Assembly (NCBI GenBank): GCA_035629335.1 | Contig: DASPIB010000001.1 | Span: 310,001 to 374,000 of the forward strand | Source of the DNA: Verrucomicrobiia bacterium | Lineage (GTDB): Bacteria; Patescibacteriota; Saccharimonadia; Saccharimonadales; Saccharimonadaceae | Direction of reading: 5' to 3' | Length of the DNA: 64,000 nt | Shown here: piece after piece, positions 26,129 through 34,170 of the stretch | Layout: every line of letters begins with the position of its first letter | Numbering within the stretch: position 1 is the first letter of the stretch | The notes under the pieces: model-generated | The model's database searches: none | Told to the model about the DNA's origin: nothing | Seen by the model: only the letters and a program-made list of their open reading frames with translations | Position numbers and translations under genes: made by a program

Positions 26129-26470
26129 TTATTTTGGGAGGTGCTGTTCGATGAGCCGTTCGAGCTGGAAAATTCGATCATTCAGCGCAACGCTATCATA
26201 AAACGTGTCATCTGACGTCGGGACGCTCTTCCAGCTAATAGTGACTTTTGCGCCACAAGCATACACTTCAACCAAGTATGTATTTGGTGGAGTGCAAATG
26301 CTGAAGGTCGCAAAAACTATTTCGCTGCGAGAATTCCGCATCCGATCAAAGGAAATCGGGTTGTAAAAGCGCCAGCCGGTTTCCCGGCAAAAAATTTGTA
26401 GAGATTCCTGAACAGCCCTATAAGCTGTTGGTTGGTTAGGGAACTCGTAGGAGCTCTCTGAGAGACGCAT
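26129..26470 (-). CDS. Hypothetical protein, 113 aa
   Basis: Not recognised. GGGGGTG precedes the ATG. N-terminal helix with Tyr/Phe (EFPNQPTAYRAVQESLQIFC), then strands (SEIVFATFSICTPPNTYLVE, AKVTISWKSV) and a C-terminal helix (NDRIFQLERLIEQHLPK). Soluble. Divergent from the CIRCE-controlled hsp20. Confidence 0.55.
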   Translation of the reverse strand: MRLSESSYEFPNQPTAYRAVQESLQIFCRETGWRFYNPISFDRMRNSRSEIVFATFSICTPPNTYLVEVYACGAKVTISWKSVPTSDDTFYDSVALNDRIFQLERLIEQHLPK

Positions 26471-26530
26471 GCAGCACCCCCATCAATAAAAACAACCACA
26501 CTTTTAGTATACGCCCAGTATCGCCGTTTT

Positions 26531-26573
26531 ATTAATTAGCACTCTTGACATGAGAGTGCTAATTAATAATAAT
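26531..26573 (+). promoter_or_regulatory. CIRCE operator (HrcA site) over the hsp20 promoter
   Basis: Perfect CIRCE: TTAGCACTC, 9 bases, GAGTGCTAA (26536-26562), extended to 14-bp arms. The 9-base spacer contains the -35 TTGACA; AATAAT lies 17 bp further as -10. HrcA binding here would block RNA polymerase until heat shock. Confidence 0.95.
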
Positions 26574-26634
26574 GATAGTAGAAGCAGCTGCTTCTCGTAA
26601 AACAACGTTACGGCAATAACGAAAGGAGGTTACG

Positions 26635-27062
26635 ATGAGCAATCTTATGAAATGGGATCCATTTGCAGAGCTCAGTGCTCTACAAAAACAACTCTTTGGC
26701 GATGATTGGTTCACACCAACGCGCGGAGTGAACATCCCTACCACCGATGTGTATACCCACGAGGATAAAGAGTTGGTAGTGGAAGCCCACCTTCCTAACT
26801 TCGACGAAAAAGACGTCGATGTGCACGTTGAAAACGGCGCCTTAGTAATTCAGGCCGAAAGCCACCAAAAGGAAGAAGATAAAAAGAAGAAGTATGTAGT
26901 ACGCGAAAGCTCAAGCAGCTTTATCGCCGCATTCAGCTGCCTGAACGGGCACTTGAAGATGGTATTAAAGCCGATATGAGTAACGGCGTCCTAAAAGTGA
27001 CGGTGCCGTTTAAAGAACTACCATCACCGAAGAAGATTGCGATTACTTCTTCAAAGAAATAA
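26635..27062 (+). pseudogene. Small heat-shock protein Hsp20 (alpha-crystallin), frameshifted
   Basis: The frame opens with AAAGGAGG before the ATG and encodes MSNLMKWDPFAELSALQKQ, then the crystallin-domain start (VNIPTTDVYTHEDKELVVEA, FDEKDVDVHVENGALVIQAE). After SSSSF at 26920-26922 it shifts; the other frame continues YRRIQLPERALEDGIKAD, MSNGVLKVTVPF and KIAITSSKK to a stop at 27062. Adding one T to the TTT at 26920 restores a 142-residue Hsp20 with its full C-terminal half. As read, it would make a 114-residue truncated protein without the GVL motif. This may be a sequencing deletion rather than true decay. Regulated by the CIRCE site upstream. Confidence 0.85.
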
Positions 27063-27080
27063 CCCATACCGTCTAAAAAA

Positions 27081-27124
27081 CTAAAACCAGCGCTGGCAAT
27101 TTGAGTGCTGGTTTTAGTTTTTTT
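27081..27124 (+). terminator. Terminator of hsp20
   Basis: CTAAAACCAGCGCT / AGTGCTGGTTTTAG followed by TTTTTTT. Confidence 0.85.
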
Positions 27125-27135
27125 AAGAAATCGTG

Positions 27136-27141
27136 TATAGT
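27136..27141 (+). promoter_or_regulatory. -10 box of the 27150 gene (leaderless)
   Basis: TATAGT preceded by TG, 8 bases before the ATG; overlaps the end of the hsp20 unit. Confidence 0.5.
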
Positions 27142-27149
27142 AGCAAGTT

Positions 27150-27542
27150 ATGGCAGAGACAAACGGCATTTTATGGTTAAAACTCGATACGCATTCGAAG
27201 AAAGTACTACTTGAGGCTTGCCCTCAGCGTTACGAGCAGTTATTTTGCGACCACGTGACGCTACGCTACGACGTGCCGCGCGCAGAAGTAGAAGGCTGGA
27301 TCGGTACGCAAACCGAAGTGGTAGCCTACGAACATTGTTGGAATAGCAACACCCAAGCCGTCCGGGTTGATAGCCTTGAGCTGCCAAACCAGTATGGTGT
27401 GCCGCACGTAACCATTTCAACCACAGCCGGTACCAAACCGTTCACATCGGTTACCATGTTGCAAACGGGTAACTGCCAAAGGCAACCAATCGATCGCTTG
27501 GTGCTGAGCGGCGTGATTCAATTCGTCTCACTGGAGTCATAA
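27150..27542 (+). CDS. 2H-phosphoesterase-like protein
   Basis: 130 residues. It shows two H-x-T motifs, DHVTLRY (about residue 34) and PHVTIST (about 93), spaced as in the 2H phosphoesterase superfamily, whose members open 2',3'-cyclic phosphates (LigT/ThpR, the CPDase domain of fungal tRNA ligase). Family membership is inferred from these motifs and the alpha/beta pattern. A kinase-phosphatase-ligase enzyme lies 3.4 kb away (30908-33094), a possible partner in RNA end repair. No Shine-Dalgarno site; probably leaderless. Followed by a hairpin. Confidence 0.55.
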   Translation: MAETNGILWLKLDTHSKKVLLEACPQRYEQLFCDHVTLRYDVPRAEVEGWIGTQTEVVAYEHCWNSNTQAVRVDSLELPNQYGVPHVTISTTAGTKPFTSVTMLQTGNCQRQPIDRLVLSGVIQFVSLES

Positions 27543-27551
27543 AAGTTGCGC

Positions 27552-27584
27552 GCCAGCCATTCTTAATTTCTAGGGATGGCTGGC
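27552..27584 (+). terminator. Terminator of the 27150 gene
   Basis: GCCAGCCAT / ATGGCTGGC, 15-base loop. Confidence 0.6.
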
Positions 27585-27607
27585 CCGTCACAAAGTATAC
27601 TGGTGGT

Positions 27608-27667
27608 ATGAATCATACAGCGGCACAATTTATTGAAAGCTTGAGCTTGCCAGTACTATGGCAATGA
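27608..27667 (+). other. Very short leaderless ORF or gene remnant
   Basis: 19 codons starting MNHTAAQFIESLSLP, stopped by TGA. TATACT (27596-27601) ends 6 bases before the ATG, the same spacing as real leaderless genes here. Probably the head of a lost gene; I cannot tell which. Confidence 0.3.
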
Positions 27668-27681
27668 AAATAAGCCCTCGG

Positions 27682-28653
27682 CTAGTGTGAGTTTGCGACT
27701 TGGGTGGCTTGGGCTACTAAGTAATCAGCCAGCCGATTAAGCGTTCTTTCGGCGTGTATTCCATTTGAAACTGGTCCTAACCCAAGATACGAGTTTAGTT
27801 CTACCATCTTCCAGCCGTCTGGCGTATTCATAAAGTCGATTGAGTAGTATCGCGGCAGGTCTTTAAAATGAGCATCAATCTTTTTTGCTAGCGCAATAAG
27901 CTCGGCGGGTGCTTCGCTGACGTCATAATACATAATTTCGCCGCCCTGAGCTATGTTAGCCAGTAATTTACCTTCTTGGGCGCTGCGAATATTGTAGTTA
28001 ATAATTTCGCCGCCGCAAATTGCTAGTCGTACATCATGTACGCCTTCAACTTTTCCCGGCACACCGGTAGAAGTATCCATGAATTCCTGCACTAACACCG
28101 GAAACTTATTGGGTAATTCGGCCAGTACATCTTCTTTTTCGCCAATATAGACCTCGTTGCCGCCGCTGCCTTCGGGCTCTTTGACCACAACTTTTTCGCT
28201 GGGTAGTTTATCGGCGGCTTTTGCAACTTGTTTTTTGTTGTGGCCAATGTAGGAATTTGGCTGGTGCTCTTTGAAGTGCTTATACATTTCAATTTTGCTG
28301 GAGGCAATTTTGGTGATAATCGGCGGGTTAATAGTTAAAACATCGCGTCCAATAAAGCCGCCGCGGTCGAAAACGACATCGACCTGCACATCTTCTACTT
28401 TGGTAAGGTTGTCGAGAGTAGTTTTGGCGTCGATGGTATACGCAGCTTGAAACCGGCCGAATCCACGGTAAGAATTGTTATCGGTGGTTAAATATGCCGC
28501 CGCACCGTGTTTCTTTAAAGCCAACAAAAGGTCTTGATAGGCCTGCCAGTAGTAATCACTTGAAAATGGATCACCCCCAGCCTTTAACTCACGACAAAAA
28601 ATAGCGATTGCAACTGGTCGGTTAATTTTGGTGGTAGCTGGCTGAGCGGACAC
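27682..28653 (-). CDS. ATP-grasp enzyme, RimK/glutathione-synthetase-like
   Basis: 323 residues, GTG start at 28653 with AAGAAAGGG upstream. The ATP-grasp fold is visible: VVVKEPEGSGGNEVYIG (nucleotide-binding lysine and glycine-rich loop, about residue 150), PVLVQEFMD, HDVRLAICGGEIINYNIR and the metal-binding YYSIDFMNTPDGWKMVELNS near 270. Such enzymes join an acyl-phosphate to an amine. The substrate is unknown; candidates include glutamate or peptide ligation. N-terminal 100 residues look like the usual pre-ATP-grasp domain. Monocistronic by spacing. Confidence 0.8.
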   Translation of the reverse strand: MSAQPATTKINRPVAIAIFCRELKAGGDPFSSDYYWQAYQDLLLALKKHGAAAYLTTDNNSYRGFGRFQAAYTIDAKTTLDNLTKVEDVQVDVVFDRGGFIGRDVLTINPPIITKIASSKIEMYKHFKEHQPNSYIGHNKKQVAKAADKLPSEKVVVKEPEGSGGNEVYIGEKEDVLAELPNKFPVLVQEFMDTSTGVPGKVEGVHDVRLAICGGEIINYNIRSAQEGKLLANIAQGGEIMYYDVSEAPAELIALAKKIDAHFKDLPRYYSIDFMNTPDGWKMVELNSYLGLGPVSNGIHAERTLNRLADYLVAQATQVANSH

Positions 28654-28791
28654 GACAACCCTTTCTTGTGCGGTAATTTACAATAAAAACTAAAGCTACT
28701 TCAGTAGCGTCGCTTTATTATTGCATCGATTAATACAATTATCAAGTCCGAGGTACAATAGAGAGGCTATGTCTGAAGAAGGGGCACTGAA

Positions 28792-29127
28792 GTGTTGATT
28801 CATACTCGACGCACCGAAGCTGATGGACGAGTAGCTTTTGAGAAAGACCAGTTGTACACTTTGGTTATGCAATTTTTCGCCGAAGAGGTTAACTGGGAGC
28901 TGCGACACGGCCGAAAGGCTAAAATTATTTCGCTGAATCTCAGAGAGGTGGTATCCGGGTGGGATAATCAACGACTTGTTTATAGCCTCGCCGGGGATAC
29001 TGCGAAGGACGAAGAGACTTTTGCGATAATGCTTAAATCTCTCATCGGATTCATCCGATATAACCCCGAGGTATTTGACATTAGTGAGCAAGCTGAAATG
29101 TTTATGGCAGCGTATAGCTGGGAGTAA
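28792..29127 (+). CDS. Hypothetical protein, 111 aa
   Basis: Not recognised. GTG start with AAGGGG 9 bases upstream. Soluble, charged, with VMQFFAEEVNWELRHGRKA and IISLNLREVVSGWDNQR. Closed by a GC-rich hairpin. The antisense frame at 28696-29091 has no ribosome-binding site and was rejected. Confidence 0.6.
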   Translation: MLIHTRRTEADGRVAFEKDQLYTLVMQFFAEEVNWELRHGRKAKIISLNLREVVSGWDNQRLVYSLAGDTAKDEETFAIMLKSLIGFIRYNPEVFDISEQAEMFMAAYSWE

Positions 29128-29184
29128 GCAACCGACTGAGGTTTAAGAACACTCACCAAAGCCATCGCTTTTGGTAGCAGCGCC

Positions 29185-29220
29185 GGGCTTGAGGCATAAT
29201 TTATGCTACGCCTCAAGCCC
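29185..29220 (+). terminator. Terminator of the 28792 gene
   Basis: GGGCTTGAGGC / GCCTCAAGCCC, 14-base loop. Confidence 0.65.
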
Positions 29221-29263
29221 GTAAAAATCGCTCACCGTGGTACAAACAGGATAAGATAAAGGT

Positions 29264-29578
29264 ATGAATACGAAAACGTCATTAAGCTGGGATATCTACG
29301 CTATCCGCACCGATCACACTGAAATTCATGGAGTGATGCTCCGGGGCCGGATCCGTAAATTAGGGCTGGCGCATGGCTTTACTGTACTATGTGAAAATGC
29401 TACCGACGAAGAACGTTGTGTTCGGTTTGCATTGTTGCACGGCGAAAACCCAAAAGTTATTATCCACTACCTACAGAGCAAAATATCTGACGTAAAAACT
29501 GAGTTGGTACTTGAAAATGTGAAAAATCCGGTATTATCGAAATTGAAGGTTAATTATGAGGACCGGTATACGTTGTAG
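29264..29578 (+). CDS. Acylphosphatase-like small protein
   Basis: 104 residues. From residue 25 the order of elements recalls acylphosphatase (cleaves acyl phosphates): MLRGRIRKLGLAHGFTVLC resembles the V-x-GRVQGVGFR loop and the following helix, and CVRFALLHGENPKVIIHYL the strand-helix pair. The loop is divergent (GRIRKLG for GRVQGVG), so activity is doubtful. An N-terminal extension of about 22 residues is extra. Assignment is weak. Confidence 0.45.
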   Translation: MNTKTSLSWDIYAIRTDHTEIHGVMLRGRIRKLGLAHGFTVLCENATDEERCVRFALLHGENPKVIIHYLQSKISDVKTELVLENVKNPVLSKLKVNYEDRYTL

Positions 29579-29650
29579 TCATTTTGGCTGGCGAGCAGAG
29601 AGCTTAAGGTTAAGTGTACGTAAACCTGTTTAGAATAACTTCGCTATTTT

Positions 29651-29932
29651 TTATTTTACTAATTTGCCGTGGTCAAAGCTTTTCTCTTTTTGGATTGAGC
29701 CGTCCTGGTTAAAGATAATCCACGGGCCATGTTGCTTGCCTTGATCATCGAAGTAGCCTACCTGCCACAAATAACCTTCCTTCTTGTTAAAAATCCACCT
29801 GCCACGCATAGCACCGTTTATATAGCCACCTTTAGATTTTATGGTGCCATCCTCAAAGAAATAAGTAAGAGTATCGCCATCTTGCTCGGTGATCTTTTGT
29901 CCGTTGGCGTAGGTTTTGCCTAGGTTATTCAT
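29651..29932 (-). CDS. MORN/YwqK-type repeat protein
   Basis: 93 residues with repeats of the kind YFFEDGTIKSKGGYINGAMRG, KEGYLWQVGYFDDQGKQHG and WIIFNQDGSIQKEKSF. These beta-hairpin repeats match the MORN/YwqK antitoxin-like family, which binds partner proteins or membranes. No toxin neighbour is seen. No strong Shine-Dalgarno site. Confidence 0.65.
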   Translation of the reverse strand: MNNLGKTYANGQKITEQDGDTLTYFFEDGTIKSKGGYINGAMRGRWIFNKKEGYLWQVGYFDDQGKQHGPWIIFNQDGSIQKEKSFDHGKLVK

Positions 29933-29967
29933 AGTTTTAATTACTGTTAGAGTAGTATTCTCTAAGC

Positions 29968-30345
29968 TTATACTTCCTGAACGACGCCAATATTATTACC
30001 TTCAGTGTCGGTGATGATTGCCCAAATAAGGTCCATACCCTCCATTTTTTCGGGAGCTAATGCCACCTTGCCACCGGCGGCTTCAACGGCTTTAATTTTA
30101 GCTTCGATGTCTTCGACAGTAATCACGATAAGGGGTTTATCGAAGGCTTGGCTGCGCGGCGATATATCACCATTAATTGCACCGGCAGCTAAGGGTGCGC
30201 CTTCTTCGTCGCTAGGGGTAGTAATGGCCATCATGCTTCCGCCGCCCATGTCAGGTGTATCCCAACCAAAAACAGTAGCGTAAAACGCGCCTGCTCGCGC
30301 AGTGTCATCGGCCGGTAGCTCAAACCACGTTACTTTATCTGCCAT
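29968..30345 (-). CDS. VOC-superfamily (glyoxalase-like) protein
   Basis: 125 residues: VTWFELPADDTARAGAFYATVFGW at the start and FDKPLIVITVEDIEAKIKAVEAAGGKV, TDTEGNNIGVVQ in the second half, the two beta-alpha-beta-beta-beta modules of a VOC fold. Often annotated as a glyoxalase or dioxygenase relative; the substrate is unknown. AAGGAGG lies before the ATG. Confidence 0.85.
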   Translation of the reverse strand: MADKVTWFELPADDTARAGAFYATVFGWDTPDMGGGSMMAITTPSDEEGAPLAAGAINGDISPRSQAFDKPLIVITVEDIEAKIKAVEAAGGKVALAPEKMEGMDLIWAIITDTEGNNIGVVQEV

Positions 30346-30448
30346 AAAAACCTCCTTTTTATATTTCTATTTTAGCATTGATGGATGTGACTGTTGTTAA
30401 AATTAAAGCGGCCCTGAAACGTTGAGTTGCACCGACTTTGCGAGGTTC

Positions 30449-30457
30449 TGCTACGAT
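30449..30457 (+). promoter_or_regulatory. Extended -10 of the 30464 gene (leaderless)
   Basis: TGCTACGAT ending 6 bases before the ATG; identical 9-mer to that before the Nudix gene at 36271. Confidence 0.6.
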
Positions 30458-30463
30458 AGAACC

Positions 30464-30895
30464 ATGCGTATACATCCCAAACTAAATGAGATTGATGACT
30501 GCCTCTACCGGGTGGCTGCTAGAGTGCTGATTGTGCAGGCAAAAAAAGTTTTATTGATCAAAGAAGCTGCAGAAGGCTGGTGGGCAGTTCCCGGTGGCGG
30601 CGTGGATCACGGAGAAACGATAGAAGTGGCAATTATGCGCGAAATTGAGGAGGAACTAGGCGCACCCGCAAGCGAAGTGTCGTCAGATTTCCGGATTGTG
30701 CATTACGATATTGGCAATGTGGTTGATGCTGTGCCGCGGATGAACCTATTTTTTAAAGCATCTGTGCCTGAAGTGTCATTCAAAAAAACTGATCATGTTT
30801 CAGAGTGGCGGTGGTGTACAAAAGATGAATTTCTCCAGCAAGAATTGCATCCTTCTTACGATAAAATTGTACTGAGCGAGGTAATTTGGGGATAA
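30464..30895 (+). CDS. Nudix hydrolase
   Basis: 143 residues from the ATG at 30464, chosen because an extended -10 box ends 6 bases upstream; the longer frame would start inside the promoter. Complete Nudix box GGGVDHGETIEVAIM plus REIEEELG (about residue 46-68), which binds Mg and hydrolyses nucleoside diphosphates linked to another moiety. The substrate is unknown. The stop lies 12 bases from the convergent stop of the repair enzyme. Confidence 0.85.
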   Translation: MRIHPKLNEIDDCLYRVAARVLIVQAKKVLLIKEAAEGWWAVPGGGVDHGETIEVAIMREIEEELGAPASEVSSDFRIVHYDIGNVVDAVPRMNLFFKASVPEVSFKKTDHVSEWRWCTKDEFLQQELHPSYDKIVLSEVIWG

Positions 30896-30907
30896 AACGA
30901 CCAGCCG

Positions 30908-33094
30908 CTAGGGTGATTCGCTACCTTTGTCTTCTTGAGCCAACAGGAACTTCCGCCGGATATCAATGATTGTATCTTTGGCGATTTCTTCAGGTGGCAG
31001 CGACTGCATAAATGTAATGACTTCTTCGGCGGCTTCTGGGTACTCGGATTCTGGTTTTACCTTTGGCTGTTTGCCATTTTTAATCGCCTCGAGTGCGGTT
31101 CGTAGCTGTTTCCAAAAACTATAAAAGTCTAGCTTCACCTTTACGAGGAAATGGTGAGCGTCTTCAATCACAAACCCTTCCACATGACTCCCTTCAAGCT
31201 GGAACTCTAGGCCTTTGAGGTGGTCGTGCCACGTTTGAAACTCATCCCAATTCGCGAATTCTGCGGCCAGGCGTTTAGAAGCGGCGTTTATTGAGGCGGC
31301 GAAGTTTTCTCGTTCTACATCTGGTAAAGCTTCGAAATTGGCCTGCCTTTTTACGATATCGAGCAGCACCAAATGATCTTCGGTGTAATCGATGATGTGG
31401 GGATCGAGGTTGGGAAGCATTACTTCAAACACCAAACAGGCATTTTGGCGGGCAAGGTACTGCTTGATGGCGGCTTCGTGCTTGCCAAACCGCTTCATAA
31501 ATAGCTGCTTAAACCAGCCGGCGAATTCACTTTCGGTGGTGGATTTTGAAGCAAAAATTAAATCACCAGAGACAGCGTCGTAGCCTACCAGCCCCAAGTA
31601 GCCGTTTTCTTTAACCCAGGCTTTTACCGGGAAGGCGAGCTTTTCTTTTAGTGCTGGCAGTTCCGTATCGCGGCGTTCGTTAATATTAAAGAATTTGTCG
31701 TAGGCTCGTATGACAATTTCGTTGGTGAGAGTGTTCACAAATAAACCGCGGGCGGTGATGGTTTGTTTGGTCCATTTTTTTTCGTAAAATACCTCCGGTT
31801 TAAAGTGGAACGAGCTGATGTTGCCAGGCAGTGTTTTTTCAGTTATATAACGATTGGTACGCAATTGGTGCACTAGCGGTGCATTTTCTGGGTGAAGGGT
31901 TAGTTCGGATGACTGGTTTGAAATCTCAACTACTTTAAAGCCAGCGCTACTTAGCTGAACCACTCGTAAATCGCCGCCAAACTCAACTTTACCTTCTAAA
32001 TTAAAGGTACGCTCATTGTACTGGGTAGGGTAATTTTGCTGATTGCGGTGGCCGTGAACCTGGTAAGTGGAGTTGTTGGTGTTGGCGACAAAGGCGTCGT
32101 CAACCAGCCCGACCTCGCCGTAAGACCCCGCGCCGCGGATATATTGTTCACTCGAGAGCAACTTGAGATTTTCGGGCAGGGCGCTAACACCGGCGTGGGA
32201 TACTAACACCTGTTTTTCGTGGTAGGTGTACAAGAAGCATTCGCGCATACTACGAAGCAGACGACTCACCGCGGGCTTGTCGATGGCGGCGCTTTCTAGC
32301 TGACCGCGTGTTCGGCCGTTAAATTCGCGTGAAGTGATGGGCTGGTGGGTCAGCCATTTCCAGATATAGAGGTCGTGATTGCCCTCAATAAACGCCACAT
32401 TCGGTTTATCGACAAATTGCTCGCAAATGTAGGTCAGCACCTCGGCATTCTCTGAGCCGCGATCGAGCAGATCGCCGGTAAATATGTAGTATTCATCATC
32501 GCGAAACGGGTGTTCGTCGAAATATTGCCGCAGCGGCGTATAGCAGCCCTGAATGTCGCCAATATGATGAATACGGGTGTACTGACTAAGATCAGTTGGA
32601 GTGTATTCTAAGGTGGCCTTTACTTCATCTGGTTTTATAACCGTATAACCTTTTGGAATGGTGAAATTCTGTAGCCGGGCGTGCATAGTTTCAAGCACTT
32701 TATCATCGACCACCTTATAGCTTGCTCGTGTTTTATTGCGCTGTTTGCAGATTTCAAGCGGAACGTCAGCAAAATCGATCGCAAAAAGTTTGTAGCGGTA
32801 GGTTCGGGCGAGTTTAGCGTAATCGTGGAAATAGCGGGGCAGAGTGTGGGTGGCATCAATAATAATAAGCTCGCCCCGCGCCATGCGGGTTTCAATTGAT
32901 TCGCGCAGCAGTTTCCAAACCGTCGCGTCGTCTTTAGACGGCATGACTAGACGGCCTTTTGTATCAAGTACCGGCGAGCCTAGAACGAGGCGTATGGTAT
33001 CGGGCGAAACGGTATATGCTTCAAGATTGTTTTCCTGAATAAAAGTGCTCTTGCCGGATCCGGGAATGCCGCGGGTTATATAAAGTTGTCTCAT
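30908..33094 (-). CDS. Pnkp-like end-repair enzyme: polynucleotide kinase, metallophosphatase and nucleotidyl ligase domains
   Basis: 728 residues in three parts. The 5' kinase (1-150) has P-loop GIPGSGKS and IIIDATHT. The calcineurin-like phosphatase (about 170-390) has GDIQGCY, GDLLDRG, EGNHD, LVSHAGV and VHGHR. The ligase-like domain (about 420-700) has KENGYLG as the KxxG adenylation motif, VEGFVIED as motif IV and KVKLDFY as motif V. Kinase-phosphatase-ligase is the domain order of bacterial Pnkp, which repairs cut RNA with Hen1. No Hen1 is seen here. The 2H protein at 27150 may supply cyclic-phosphate opening. The specific role (tRNA repair or other) is inferred. Confidence 0.8.
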   Translation of the reverse strand: MRQLYITRGIPGSGKSTFIQENNLEAYTVSPDTIRLVLGSPVLDTKGRLVMPSKDDATVWKLLRESIETRMARGELIIIDATHTLPRYFHDYAKLARTYRYKLFAIDFADVPLEICKQRNKTRASYKVVDDKVLETMHARLQNFTIPKGYTVIKPDEVKATLEYTPTDLSQYTRIHHIGDIQGCYTPLRQYFDEHPFRDDEYYIFTGDLLDRGSENAEVLTYICEQFVDKPNVAFIEGNHDLYIWKWLTHQPITSREFNGRTRGQLESAAIDKPAVSRLLRSMRECFLYTYHEKQVLVSHAGVSALPENLKLLSSEQYIRGAGSYGEVGLVDDAFVANTNNSTYQVHGHRNQQNYPTQYNERTFNLEGKVEFGGDLRVVQLSSAGFKVVEISNQSSELTLHPENAPLVHQLRTNRYITEKTLPGNISSFHFKPEVFYEKKWTKQTITARGLFVNTLTNEIVIRAYDKFFNINERRDTELPALKEKLAFPVKAWVKENGYLGLVGYDAVSGDLIFASKSTTESEFAGWFKQLFMKRFGKHEAAIKQYLARQNACLVFEVMLPNLDPHIIDYTEDHLVLLDIVKRQANFEALPDVERENFAASINAASKRLAAEFANWDEFQTWHDHLKGLEFQLEGSHVEGFVIEDAHHFLVKVKLDFYSFWKQLRTALEAIKNGKQPKVKPESEYPEAAEEVITFMQSLPPEEIAKDTIIDIRRKFLLAQEDKGSESP

Positions 33095-33262
33095 TTTCGG
33101 TGTAGGTCTCGTTAAGTTCTGGGCTTATTGTAAACTATCTTCGGTGATTTGCGCCAATGTTATGGCTAGTATATTGAATAATTGCCATGGCTTTGCTCAA
33201 GCGGATGGTCGCGTCAGATACAGATTTTATTCAAGTTGCTTATGTTTTTTAGTAGCTAACAG

Positions 33263-33321
33263 TTGACAAGATTTACTACTACGTGCTACTATATAGTAGT
33301 AATAAGTAATACTATATAGTA
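33263..33321 (+). promoter_or_regulatory. Promoter with two identical palindromic operators before the PadR gene
   Basis: TTGACA (33263-33268) and TACTAT as -10. Two copies of the palindrome TACTATATAGTA (33287-33298 and 33310-33321), 23 bp centre to centre, overlap and follow the -10. Probable autoregulatory site for the PadR protein. Confidence 0.65.
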
Positions 33322-33335
33322 AAAAGGAAATTAGC

Positions 33336-33656
33336 TTGGATAATATTACAGAAATGCTAAAAGGAGTCCTCGAAGGCTGTGTGCTCGAAGTCATTAGCCG
33401 ACAACCAACGTATGGCTACGACATCACTCAGCAGCTGCGGAAGCTCGGCTTCACCGATATTGTTGAGGGGACAGTTTACACGATTTTAGTGCGGCTTGAG
33501 AAAAACAAGCTTGTAGCTATTGAAAAAAAACCATCAGAAATTGGTCCGCCGCGTAAGTTTTATAGTCTCACTAAGACTGGTCAAAAAGAACTTCGAACCT
33601 TTTGGGATAAATGGAATTTCGTATCATCAAAAATTAATGAACTAAGGAGTAACTAA
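33336..33656 (+). CDS. PadR-family transcriptional regulator
   Basis: 106 residues, TTG start with AAAAGGAA upstream. Winged helix with MLKGVLEGCVLEVISRQPTYGYDITQQL, GTVYTILVRLEKNKLV and PPRKFYSLTKTGQKELRTF, the standard PadR core. Short C-terminal helix, so subfamily 2 type. Its stop is 1 base before the next gene, the usual PadR-DUF1048 operon. Likely represses its own promoter through the paired palindromes. Confidence 0.9.
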   Translation: MDNITEMLKGVLEGCVLEVISRQPTYGYDITQQLRKLGFTDIVEGTVYTILVRLEKNKLVAIEKKPSEIGPPRKFYSLTKTGQKELRTFWDKWNFVSSKINELRSN

Positions 33657-33657
33657 A

Positions 33658-33984
33658 ATGGGAAAAATTATCGATACAATCATCGGCGATCTTAACGAGA
33701 AGAAAAAATACCGGGCAGTTGAAAAACGTGCCAAGGCATTGCCCGCCGAGTATGCCGAAGCCTACAAAAAGATCAAACACTATCTCTGGAGCACATCTGG
33801 CATATTAACGATCGATCCACCGGTGTCATTAGTAGATATGCTCGAAGAAGCTGCTGCCGATGGCAGGCGAGTCATTGACATCACCGGGCCTGACGTTGCG
33901 GCTTTCGCGGATGAATTTGTTCGTGGTGAAAGCTCATATAACGACCAGCAGCGCAAAAAATTAAACGACAAGTTAAGTAAATAG
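33658..33984 (+). CDS. DUF1048 protein, partner of PadR
   Basis: 108 residues; all-helical (KKKYRAVEKRAKALPAEYAEA, YKKIKHYLWSTSG). DUF1048 genes nearly always follow PadR-type regulators. Function unknown; no membrane segment. AAGGAG precedes the ATG. Confidence 0.8.
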   Translation: MGKIIDTIIGDLNEKKKYRAVEKRAKALPAEYAEAYKKIKHYLWSTSGILTIDPPVSLVDMLEEAAADGRRVIDITGPDVAAFADEFVRGESSYNDQQRKKLNDKLSK

Positions 33985-34160
33985 GTGAGCAATAGCTTCT
34001 AACTCTTGATCTAAATTGGGTGCGGTTAACAGTTTGCCAATAGCCTTACCTAGTAAGGCGAGAGCTATCCATTATGTGTCACGAAACAGAAAGATTACCG
34101 CCAGCGCTGCAGGTGTCGTGACCGCTTGTTCTTTATTTGCTAGGAAATAGATCTACGCCA
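33973..34160 (-). other. Possible decayed coding remnant
   Basis: One minus-strand frame reads LANKEQAVTTPAALAVIFLF, a TAA, then ALALLGKAIGKLLTAPNLDQ to a stop at 33973. It looks protein-like but has in-frame stops and no start codon. It lies just downstream of the DUF1428 gene. Confidence 0.2.
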
Positions 34161-34170
34161 GGAGCCGCGA

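Noticed and set aside
26920-26922. Programmed -1 frameshifting in hsp20
   Set aside because: No X-XXY-YYZ slippery heptamer or following pseudoknot; Hsp20 genes are not known to use recoding, and other one-base losses occur nearby.
28696-29091. 131-codon minus frame opposite the 28792 gene
   Set aside because: The plus-strand gene has a Shine-Dalgarno site and a terminator; this has neither.
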